From assembly GCA_017380275.1 (NCBI GenBank), contig JAFOEH010000152.1:1-6901 (forward strand): a DNA stretch of 6,901 bases, in the 5' to 3' direction. The DNA is from Alistipes sp. (lineage in GTDB: Bacteria > Bacteroidota > Bacteroidia > Bacteroidales > Rikenellaceae). Position numbers and translations under genes: made by a program. Under the pieces are notes generated by a model, which saw only the letters and a program-made list of their open reading frames with translations, made no database searches and had not been told where the DNA came from. Below, in pieces: positions 1 to 5,512 of this stretch; within the stretch, counting starts at the first letter, position 1, and the number at the start of each line of letters is the position of its first letter.

Positions 1-1
1 A

Positions 2-130
2 GATGAAAAGGATGGAGGACTCTCCCGGTCAAACATGAATTTTTCAGCATGGGATGGTTTTCAGATTTTTGCAGAAAATCTGACGGATGAAAACGGTGAG
101 ATTAATCATACCGATACCAGACGATATTTG
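2..130 (+). other. Possible C-terminal fragment of a TonB-dependent receptor, foreign to its surroundings
   Basis: The plus strand is open from the left edge and reads as plausible protein, including the stretches FQIFAENLTDENGE and TRRYLSTP. An aromatic-rich beta strand followed by NLTDE, then a short gap and an (S/T)xP, resembles the last strands of TonB-dependent outer-membrane receptors, especially the proteobacterial type, where the STP would be followed by RTIG. Here the receptor-like reading stops making sense just after STP, exactly where the uxaC sequence begins on the other strand. By hand count the first 120 bases are about 41% GC, lower than the coding sequence to the right. Homology is inferred from motifs only. 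It could be chance reading of a noncoding insert, so confidence is low. Confidence 0.3.
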
Positions 131-1071
131 TCCACGCCGATCGACGCCATCTTGCGCGAGTTGTTGTTGCGAATCACACCGAAGTGGAACTGCTGCGTCC
201 AACCCGTCGAGTGGTCCATAATGCCAAACTCCACGAGCATAGCGCTCTTGTATTTACGCAGCTCTTCTGTCGTAAGCTCCTGTCCCGAATATACCTTCTG
301 GAAGATAGCCTCAATCTCGGCCGACGAGTAATCCTCGGCATAGAACTCCTCAATGCCGTGGTCGCTCAGGCGACAGCCTACGCTCTCGAAGAAGCGATGA
401 CGCACATAGAGCGCATCCAGAAGCGTCTGGAACGAGCGAATCTCCACGCCCGAAACCTCTGCCAGACGGTCGATGTAGGCGCGGAAGGCTGCGGGATTCT
501 CCACTGCCATCGCCTTGTCGGGACGCCACGTCGGTAACACCTTGCACTCGAAGCCATCCTCGCGGCACTTGATGTGGTGCTCGAGCGAGTCGATGGGATC
601 GTCCGTAGTGCAGACCACCTCCACGTTGTAGCGGCGCATCAGTCCGCGTGCCGAGTATTCAGGCTGCTGCAACATCTCCGAGCAGCGGTCGTAGATCGCG
701 CGCGCCGTTGCAGGCGAGAGCAGACGCTCCTCGCCAAAGGCGGTCTTCAGCTCGAGGTGGGTCCAGTGGTAGAGCGGGTTGCGCATCGTGTAGGGGACCG
801 TCTCGGCCCACTTCTCGAACTTCTCCCAATCCGAGGCGTCGCCCGTGCAGTAACGCTCCTCAACGCCATTTGTTCGCATTGCACGCCACTTGTAGTGGTC
901 GCCATCGAGCCAGATCTCGGCCAGCGAGCGGAAACGATGGTCGGTAGCCACAAGCTCGGGGCTGAGGTGGCAATGATAATCTATGATCGGCATCTTGGCC
1001 GCGTGGTCGTGATAGAGACGCTCGGCCGTCGGGCTTTGCAAAAGGAAGTTCTCGTCGTTAAACTGTTTCAC
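106..1071 (-). CDS. uxaC: Glucuronate isomerase UxaC, C-terminally truncated
   Basis: UxaC is a cytoplasmic metal-dependent isomerase that converts D-glucuronate to D-fructuronate and D-galacturonate to D-tagaturonate, the first step of hexuronate breakdown. The N-terminal two thirds is clear: DENFLLQ, the amidohydrolase-like metal motif DYHCHL (H33 and H35), W103-THLELK, VCTTDDP (155-159) and FHFGVIRNNNSR (295-306). The start is GTG at 1071; it gives the expected family N-terminus and sits just downstream of a good promoter. The protein is 321 residues, against about 470 in the family. After about residue 315 (IGVDK) the sequence diverges into a short unrelated tail (YRLVSV) and stops. The missing part holds the conserved GWWF and SYPRHEYFRR regions of the family, so the product is probably inactive. 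The break may be a real pseudogene or an assembly chimera. Identity is near certain; completeness is not. Confidence 0.92.
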   Translation of the reverse strand: MKQFNDENFLLQSPTAERLYHDHAAKMPIIDYHCHLSPELVATDHRFRSLAEIWLDGDHYKWRAMRTNGVEERYCTGDASDWEKFEKWAETVPYTMRNPLYHWTHLELKTAFGEERLLSPATARAIYDRCSEMLQQPEYSARGLMRRYNVEVVCTTDDPIDSLEHHIKCREDGFECKVLPTWRPDKAMAVENPAAFRAYIDRLAEVSGVEIRSFQTLLDALYVRHRFFESVGCRLSDHGIEEFYAEDYSSAEIEAIFQKVYSGQELTTEELRKYKSAMLVEFGIMDHSTGWTQQFHFGVIRNNNSRKMASIGVDKYRLVSV

Positions 1072-1099
1072 GGTAGGGAAGTTTTATTGGTTAGCACTA

Positions 1100-1130
1100 C
1101 AAAGATAATATATCGCAGTGGCAGAACAAA
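1100..1130 (-). promoter_or_regulatory. Bacteroidetes-type promoter of uxaC
   Basis: On the minus strand the -7 box TATCTTTG (1107 to 1100) matches the Bacteroidetes consensus TAnnTTTG exactly. A TTTG box (1130 to 1127) lies 19 bases upstream, the normal spacing for the primary sigma factor of this phylum. The predicted transcript starts near 1093, giving a leader of about 20 bases before the GTG start. Confidence 0.75.
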
Positions 1131-1137
1131 ATTTATT

Positions 1138-1169
1138 TTTGCATCTATTCAAACACTTTCTTATATTTG
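1138..1169 (+). promoter_or_regulatory. Bacteroidetes-type promoter of the sugar kinase operon
   Basis: TTTG at 1138-1141 and a perfect -7 box TATATTTG at 1162-1169 are separated by 20 bases. The predicted start near 1176 leaves an A-rich leader of about 27 bases without a Shine-Dalgarno sequence, as is usual in this phylum. The upstream box lies only seven bases from the uxaC -33 box on the other strand, so the two promoters stand back to back. Confidence 0.75.
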
Positions 1170-1202
1170 TACTAAGTTTTCAAACCTAAACATTCAAACA
1201 CT

Positions 1203-2099
1203 ATGGAACAGAGCCTTGAAAGATACATCGTCGGCCTCGGCGAAACCCTTTGGGATATGTTGCCCGAAGGTCGTAAAATCGGCGGTGCTCCCGCCAACTT
1301 CATCCACCACATCGCGCAGTTCGAGCTGCCGAGCTGTCTGGTCAGCGCCGTTGGCGACGACGAGCTGGGCGCTGAGATACGCTCGATATTTGAGAAGAAG
1401 AACATCCGCACGGTAATCCCCACCGTTGACTACCCCACAGGCACCGTCGAGGTTACACTCAACGACGAGGGCGTGCCTCAGTACGACATCTGCGAGGGTG
1501 TGGCGTGGGACAACATCCCCTTCACTGATGAGTTGCGCGATCTGGCCACAAAGACCGTAGCCGTATGCTTCGGCACGCTGGCACAGCGCAACGAGGTATC
1601 GCGTCAGACCATCAAGTCGTTCATCGAGGCGATGGATGACGAGAGTATCAAGATTTGCGATGTGAATCTGCGCGGCGACTACTACTCGCGCGAGGTTGTG
1701 GAGTGGTCGGTGATCGTGAGCGACGTTGTGAAGGTGAACGACGAGGAGCTACCGATCATCTGCGAGTTGCTGGAGATCCCCCACACCGATCCCGAGCAGG
1801 TGGCGCAATACCTCTTCGATCACTACGATATCGAGATGTTGATTCTCACCTGCGGAGCCGAGGGCAGTCACATCTACAGCCTCTACGAGCCCAACTCATC
1901 GCTCGGCACGCCGAAGGTCGAGGTTGTCGACACGGTTGGTGCTGGCGACGCATTCACGGGTTCGTTCATCGCAGCTATGATGTCGGGCTTTGAGGTTAAG
2001 TGGGCTCACCGCCTCGCCGTAGAGGTTGCTGCCTACGTCTGCACGCAGCCCGGAGCTATGCCCGACCTGCCCGACGAAATGAGAGAGCGTGTAATATAA
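1203..2099 (+). CDS. PfkB-family carbohydrate kinase, probable fructokinase
   Basis: This is a cytoplasmic ATP-dependent sugar kinase of the PfkB (ribokinase) family, 298 residues, a normal full length. It opens with VGLGETLWDMLPEG and has the family's di-glycine substrate motif GGAPANF (27-33), YPTGTVEVTLNDEG in the lid and sugar-binding region, and the ATP-binding and catalytic signature DTVGAGDAF (243-251), with D249 as the expected catalytic base. The overall pattern, including GVAWDNIPF and FGTLAQRNEVSR, is that of Bacteroidales fructokinases, which convert fructose to fructose 6-phosphate. Divergence from uxaC raises the alternative of a kinase in hexuronate breakdown (KdgK is also PfkB-type), but the sequence looks more like fructokinase. 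The ATG at 1203 follows a good promoter. The last base of its TAA stop is the first base of the next gene's ATG. Confidence 0.9.
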   Translation: MEQSLERYIVGLGETLWDMLPEGRKIGGAPANFIHHIAQFELPSCLVSAVGDDELGAEIRSIFEKKNIRTVIPTVDYPTGTVEVTLNDEGVPQYDICEGVAWDNIPFTDELRDLATKTVAVCFGTLAQRNEVSRQTIKSFIEAMDDESIKICDVNLRGDYYSREVVEWSVIVSDVVKVNDEELPIICELLEIPHTDPEQVAQYLFDHYDIEMLILTCGAEGSHIYSLYEPNSSLGTPKVEVVDTVGAGDAFTGSFIAAMMSGFEVKWAHRLAVEVAAYVCTQPGAMPDLPDEMRERVI

Positions 2100-2677
2100 T
2101 GAGACGACTGCTGATTGTGATTACGGCTGCCCTATCGCTTGTGTCGTGTCGCGGAGGTTTCACCTCGGCCGAGCGCGAGGTTATCTACGCCGGCGAGGGG
2201 GATATTATGCGTGTGCTGAGCATCGACAACGAGGCTGATTCGCTAACCCTGCGCCAAGAGTCGCTCCCCGTCGAGGAGGCGATGATTGAGAGCGAGGAGT
2301 TCCTGCACCTCTGCAACCGAATGTTGGCTACGGTGCAGAACCCCGACAACGAGGGCGTGGGCATAGCCGCGCCGCAGGTTGGTATTCTGCGACGTATTGT
2401 AGCCGTACAGCGATTCGACAAGGAGGGCCATCCCTTCGAGTTCTTCCTCAACCCCGAGATTGTGGAGTATGAGGGGCCGACACAGCTGGGCAGCGAGGGT
2501 TGCCTCTCCGTGCCTGAGATCTCGGATGATGTGGAGCGCTGGCAACGCATCCGTCTGCGCTACCGCGACGAGGCCTTTGCCGAATGCGAGGAGGTGATCG
2601 AGGGTTTCACGGCGGTTATCTTCCAGCACGAGATTGATCATCTGGATGGAGTGCTATTCATCGACTATATTAAGTAA
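2099..2677 (+). CDS. def: Peptide deformylase-family protein with lipoprotein signal
   Basis: All three signature motifs of peptide deformylase, the metalloenzyme that removes N-formyl groups from new proteins, are present: GVGIAAPQ (86-93), EGCLS with metal ligand C135, and HEIDH (177-181) with the two histidine ligands and catalytic E178. From the ATG at 2099 the product has 192 residues and begins with a short basic and hydrophobic stretch ending in the lipobox LVSC (C17), so it should be exported and lipidated. This start overlaps the kinase stop by one base, which suggests translational coupling. An internal ATG at 2207 (residue 37) lies just before the enzyme core and is preceded by the G-rich GAGGGGG; starting there would give a cytosolic protein of 156 residues. 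I prefer 2099 because the signal peptide is so well formed. A reading upstream of 2099 only overlaps the kinase. Family is sure; location and substrate are open. Confidence 0.9.
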   Translation: MRRLLIVITAALSLVSCRGGFTSAEREVIYAGEGDIMRVLSIDNEADSLTLRQESLPVEEAMIESEEFLHLCNRMLATVQNPDNEGVGIAAPQVGILRRIVAVQRFDKEGHPFEFFLNPEIVEYEGPTQLGSEGCLSVPEISDDVERWQRIRLRYRDEAFAECEEVIEGFTAVIFQHEIDHLDGVLFIDYIK

Positions 2678-2707
2678 AAAAAGGTGTCCCGCGTGGACAC
2701 CTTTTTT
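2677..2707. terminator. Bidirectional rho-independent terminator
   Basis: The arms GGTGTCC (2683-2689) and GGACACC (2695-2701) form a perfect seven-pair stem with a five-base loop. An A-run before it and a six-base T-run after it can extend the pairing. It begins at the last base of the deformylase stop codon. Because the A-run becomes a T-run on the other strand, it can also end transcripts coming leftward from the convergent gene that stops at 2859. Confidence 0.88.
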
Positions 2708-2747
2708 ATTTCAAAATTCAAAATTTTCTTCCTTCTCAGAAATTGTA

Positions 2748-2850
2748 TAACAAGGCTATTTTGAGGCTGGTCGCAGGCCGAAAGTCCGCAGCATACTTTG
2801 GTGTATGTGAGGAACTTGAGGTCAAGCCAGCCGCCGAAAGAGCCTTGTTA
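2748..2850. repeat. 103-base imperfect palindrome between convergent genes
   Basis: The outer arms TAACAAGGCT (2748-2757) and AGCCTTGTTA (2841-2850) are a perfect inverted pair. Inside them GGCTGG (2765-2770) pairs with CCAGCC (2827-2832), AAGT (2782-2785) with ACTT (2813-2816), and CATAC (2792-2796) with GTATG (2803-2807) around a six-base loop. Stem sections in register along both arms suggest one long bulged hairpin or cruciform. No reading frame of note crosses it. It could be a REP-like or small mobile palindromic element, or a structured 3' end; a T-rich stretch (2856-2864) follows on the plus strand. Its copy number cannot be judged from this window. Confidence 0.65.
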
Positions 2851-2851
2851 G

Positions 2852-2877
2852 ACGATTTTTATTTGAAAGTAAATCGT
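2852..2877. repeat. Short inverted repeat around a stop codon
   Basis: ACGATTT (2852-2858) and AAATCGT (2871-2877) are perfect inverted arms with a 12-base loop that contains the minus-strand stop codon at 2859-2861. It abuts the larger palindrome and may protect the 3' end of the leftward transcript. The pairing is AT-rich and weak, so a role is speculative. Confidence 0.35.
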
Positions 2878-4163
2878 AGGCCGAGATTAAGATTAAAATT
2901 CAGCGGTCTATCGTGGTAGATACTCTCAACCTTGCTGCCATTGTCGAACCAATATCCCACGCCCGGCTCGGCATAGAGTCCCACCGTCGGTGAGAGGTTC
3001 AGCTGCACACCCGCTGAGGCATTTGCCGAGAACTGCAGGCCGCCGACTGAGACTGACGAGTGGCTGTTGTTATGCGGCTCACCGCCAACGAAGTAGTTCG
3101 TGCGGAGCGATCCCGATACACACTTCTCGACCATTCCACCCGCCATCACATAGAGTTCGACTGCGCGTGTCGAGAGCAGGCTATAAGCCACGTTTACGGG
3201 CAGGCCTATGTAGTGGAGTGAGGTGCGCTCGTCATAGTAATTCTTCGGGTTGCCGACCGTAACGTCCGAGCGCAGATGCGAGTAGTTGAGTCCGCTCTCC
3301 ACAGCCCAGCGCGGCGCAAAGGCGTAACGGAGGGTTATGCCCACGCGGATTGGCTGGTGGTGATGCACATCGCGCGAGATGGTGCGCGAGGCATCGGGTT
3401 GCAACATCTCGTCACCATCGCCTGCGCCACCCTCTACGCGAGAGCCATACAGGGCCGAATTGAGCGAGAAGAGCTGTTGTGAGGCAAAGCCATCACTCGC
3501 GCCCGAGAATCCCGATGCGAAGATATTGGCCGCAAGGCGTGACTCACTTCGCTGCGAGGCAACACGCTGGGGCGGACGAGCAGCATAGATCGTGCGTTGC
3601 TGGGGTGTCGGCTGCGTACGCTGCGAGGGAGAGTTATTAGGAGTCTCCTGCCGTGCCTCCGCCTCGCTTTTTTGAAGTTCCTCCTGCTCCACAGACGGCT
3701 CGCTGATGGTCTGTTCGGGCGAGGGCTGCATATTACTCTGGGCAGGAGCTGACTTTTTCAGCAAAACTATCTGCGACTCAGCCTCCGCCACAGCAACCTC
3801 CTGCGGTGCAGTCTCCGCCACAGCAACCTCCTGCAGCTCAACCGGAAGCTCTGCGGGCGCAGGTTGCTCCATAGCAATGATCTGTTCCATCTGCTCCACC
3901 TCGCGCTCGATATTCAGAGTAAGCACTCCCACCGCAACGATTGCCGCCACCGATGCGGCCACCGCCACGCGATGCCCCCAGAGCGGAAGCAAAGCCCCGC
4001 GACGTTCAGGCTCTGCAACCGTTTCAATGGGCTTCTCGGCAGTGCTCACGGACTTCTCGGCAGCTTCGACAGCATCCATAATATCGTCAAAGAGATGCTC
4101 GGGCGCATCGACCTCGTAGCTGCTCATTCGGCTACGCAAATCTTCTGTCCATCGGTTATTCAT
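2859..4163 (-). CDS. Anti-sigma-like membrane protein with C-terminal outer-membrane beta-barrel
   Basis: The protein has 434 residues and four parts. Residues 1-60 are a soluble acidic region beginning MNNRWTEDLRSRM and including DAPEHLFDDI, a pattern common at the start of Bacteroidetes anti-sigma-like proteins encoded next to ECF sigma genes. Residues 65-84 form one hydrophobic helix after a basic flank. Residues 90-270 are a low-complexity linker rich in Pro, Gln, Glu and Ala. Residues 271-434 read as a porin-type beta-barrel of the OmpA/PorT-like class: alternating strands such as IRVGITLRYAF, WAVESGLNYSHL, HYIGLPVNVAYSL, AGVQLNLSPTVGLYAEPGVGYWF and the final LNLGLRFTFK. The gene starts four bases after the sigma factor's stop, so the two are co-transcribed and probably act together. 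The inferred role is to hold the sigma factor at the inner membrane while reaching the outer membrane. Neither the binding nor the insertion of the barrel is shown by sequence alone. Confidence 0.8.
   Translation of the reverse strand: MNNRWTEDLRSRMSSYEVDAPEHLFDDIMDAVEAAEKSVSTAEKPIETVAEPERRGALLPLWGHRVAVAASVAAIVAVGVLTLNIEREVEQMEQIIAMEQPAPAELPVELQEVAVAETAPQEVAVAEAESQIVLLKKSAPAQSNMQPSPEQTISEPSVEQEELQKSEAEARQETPNNSPSQRTQPTPQQRTIYAARPPQRVASQRSESRLAANIFASGFSGASDGFASQQLFSLNSALYGSRVEGGAGDGDEMLQPDASRTISRDVHHHQPIRVGITLRYAFAPRWAVESGLNYSHLRSDVTVGNPKNYYDERTSLHYIGLPVNVAYSLLSTRAVELYVMAGGMVEKCVSGSLRTNYFVGGEPHNNSHSSVSVGGLQFSANASAGVQLNLSPTVGLYAEPGVGYWFDNGSKVESIYHDRPLNFNLNLGLRFTFK
3781..3840 (-). repeat. Two tandem 30-base repeats in the periplasmic linker
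   Basis: Positions 3781-3810 and 3811-3840 are adjacent copies identical at 26 of 30 bases, with a shared core of 22 bases. They encode a repeated EVAVAE decapeptide in the linker of the beta-barrel protein. The unit is a multiple of three, so copy changes would alter linker length without breaking the frame. Confidence 0.8.
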
Positions 4164-4167
4164 ATCT

Positions 4168-4707
4168 TCAACGATTTTTTTGTTTGTACTCTTTAATCTT
4201 TTTTGCCAAAATCGCTTTGGCGCGGTGCAGTTGTGAGGCCGACGACTGCTCGGCTATGCCCAACTGCTGAGCTATCTCGCGGTGGCTATACTCCTCGAAG
4301 ACGTAGAGGTTAAAGACCGTTCGATAGCCATCGGGGAGTTCGCGTATCATCGAGTGTATCACCTCGATCGGCACATCCTCCGTCGGTGGATCCTCCTCGG
4401 CTTGCAGATCCCATCCCAAAGAGACTTGCGGTGGGCCCAGCTTTCGCAGATGCGAGATGGCCTCGTTGGCTACGATTCGTGCCATCCACGCCCGCAGCGA
4501 CCCCTCGCCACGATACTCGAAGCGGCCGATGGAGGCGTAGATCTTTATGAAACTCTCCTGCAACACATCCCTAACATCCTCATCCTTGACGTAACGCTGC
4601 GCCACGGCCGTCAGGTAGCGGATGTGACGGTCGTAGAGTTCGCGCATAGCCTCGCGGCTGCCGCTCTGGAGTCGCTGGATAAGTTCGGGCATCGGCAATA
4701 AGTTCAT
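4168..4707 (-). CDS. ECF-type RNA polymerase sigma factor
   Basis: The 179-residue protein is a sigma-70 family factor with only the two ECF domains. Region 2 (about 24-90) contains YDRHIRYLTAVAQRYV, DVLQESFIKIY, which contacts core polymerase and the -10 element, and LRAWMARIVANEAISHLRK. Region 4 (about 117-170) has the helix-turn-helix YSHREIAQQLGIAEQSSASQLHRAKAIL from residue 140, which reads the -35 element. The connector between them is short and acidic. The ATG at 4707 gives a normal N-terminus; the ATG at 4692 (M6) is an alternative that loses nothing conserved. Four bases downstream begins the anti-sigma-like beta-barrel protein, the likely partner controlling this factor. The group resembles Bacteroidetes sigma-70 factors that serve surface or stress functions; the regulon is unknown. 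Confidence 0.93.
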   Translation of the reverse strand: MNLLPMPELIQRLQSGSREAMRELYDRHIRYLTAVAQRYVKDEDVRDVLQESFIKIYASIGRFEYRGEGSLRAWMARIVANEAISHLRKLGPPQVSLGWDLQAEEDPPTEDVPIEVIHSMIRELPDGYRTVFNLYVFEEYSHREIAQQLGIAEQSSASQLHRAKAILAKKIKEYKQKNR

Positions 4708-4750
4708 AAATGGGAGGAGCCGCCCGTAGCGGCTACCCCTTCACACCAAT

Positions 4751-4758
4751 CAAAGTTA
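4751..4758 (-). promoter_or_regulatory. Candidate promoter -7 box for the sigma factor gene
   Basis: On the minus strand TAACTTTG (4758 to 4751) matches the Bacteroidetes -7 consensus TAnnTTTG exactly and lies in the 58-base gap between the NigD-like gene and the sigma factor gene. No good TTTG box is found about 20 bases upstream, where the sequence falls in the end of the NigD-like gene. A start near 4744 would leave a leader of about 37 bases. The sigma gene may therefore be transcribed separately, or in part from the upstream gene. Confidence 0.45.
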
Positions 4759-4765
4759 AAGTCAG

Positions 4766-5512
4766 TTATTTCAGTTTGAGCGTCGGAAGCTGATCGACAA
4801 TCGCCGTTGTGGGATTGTGCGAATCGCGACGTGTGCAGTAGTCGAGCTCAACCTGCTTCGGACCCGAGAACGAGTTCCACTTCAGCAGCAGCTTCACGGT
4901 CTTACCCTCGGTGTCGGGCAGGCAGTCGAGCTTGAAGGCCACCAGACCATCGAACATATCGCCCGTCACGTCGCCCTGCGCATCGTGGCAGAACTCCACT
5001 TCGTAGGGGTTGTCGGGATTCTGACCTGCGACAAGATTCACATAGTGAATGCGGCCGTTGTTGCCCGAAGCGGTGCGGAAGCGCAACGTGAGGTAGCCAT
5101 CCTCCACAACCGTAACCCAATCCTTGACAATCTCGACGGGGTCGTTGCCGTAGAATGTCTCCTCGATCGGAGCCTTCATAATGGCCTGCTTTGTGAGGAT
5201 GCTGTCCATCCACGAGATTCGCACAGCCTTGTCGTAGGGGCGCGGATCGTCGGGCACCTCGGTGTAGGTCACCAGCGCACGCACCTCCTTTGAGCCGTAG
5301 GGCGATCCCTTCATATTCATCGGGCGGAGGGTTGTCTGCTCGTCGAGCTGCAGATAGAACGAGTTGGCATCGACGGGCTTAACCGTAACCAGCGCGTTGG
5401 GATAAAAATCACCAACGGTCATACCGTCGGTAAAATTGGAGCTGCAAGCCTGCATTGCGAAGACTGCAACGACTGCGGCCATAGTGGCCAATGAAAGTTT
5501 TACTCTCTTCAT
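4766..5512 (-). CDS. NigD-like lipoprotein
   Basis: This predicted lipoprotein has 248 residues. The signal peptide has a KRVK basic start, a hydrophobic core and the lipobox MQAC with C23 as the lipidated residue, followed by SSN. The mature part fits the NigD-like family of Bacteroidetes (N-terminal small barrel, C-terminal immunoglobulin-like fold): FYLQLDEQTTLRP, RALVTYTEVPDD, the ILTKQAI region, YGNDPVEIVKDWVTVVEDGYLTLRF, IHYVNLV and VEFCHDAQGD. The family takes its name from a gene of the nigrescin bacteriocin locus in Prevotella nigrescens, but most members are scattered envelope lipoproteins of unknown function, and nothing here indicates a bacteriocin. The gene lies 58 bases upstream of, and on the same strand as, the sigma factor gene, and is divergent from lnt. 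No convincing promoter was recognised in the upstream gap. Confidence 0.85.
   Translation of the reverse strand: MKRVKLSLATMAAVVAVFAMQACSSNFTDGMTVGDFYPNALVTVKPVDANSFYLQLDEQTTLRPMNMKGSPYGSKEVRALVTYTEVPDDPRPYDKAVRISWMDSILTKQAIMKAPIEETFYGNDPVEIVKDWVTVVEDGYLTLRFRTASGNNGRIHYVNLVAGQNPDNPYEVEFCHDAQGDVTGDMFDGLVAFKLDCLPDTEGKTVKLLLKWNSFSGPKQVELDYCTRRDSHNPTTAIVDQLPTLKLK

Noticed and set aside
57..94. Nested inverted repeats (TCAGATTTT with AAAATCTGA, and GTTTTCA with TGAAAAC) as a possible terminator or element end
   Set aside because: The stem is AT-rich, has no T-run after it, and lies within a stretch that reads as protein; it is more likely chance, though it sits close to the uxaC junction.
574..1416. 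Long plus-strand open frame of 280 codons across uxaC and the start of the kinase gene
   Set aside because: It is antisense to a clear uxaC gene, has low-complexity Arg/Ala/Leu-rich composition typical of a shadow frame in GC-rich DNA, and shows no family motifs.
2000..2098. N-terminal extension of the deformylase back to ATG 2000
   Set aside because: It lies wholly inside the kinase gene in another frame, and its Arg/Pro-rich translation is unlike a signal peptide, whereas ATG 2099 gives a clean lipoprotein signal.
3706..4119. Plus-strand open frame rich in Ser, Thr and Ala opposite the anti-sigma and linker region
   Set aside because: Its composition is the mirror of the Pro/Gln/Glu-rich linker on the coding strand; no start context or motif supports it.
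4718..4734. Inverted repeat AGCCG / CGGCT upstream of the sigma gene, overlapping the dyad GTAGCGGCTAC, as a terminator or operator
   Set aside because: The stem is only five pairs without a T-run, so it is not a terminator; operator function cannot be supported from one copy.
4766..5512. Bacteriocin locus suggested by the NigD-like name
   Set aside because: No bacteriocin precursor, exporter or immunity gene is present, and NigD-like proteins are widespread in Bacteroidetes outside such loci.
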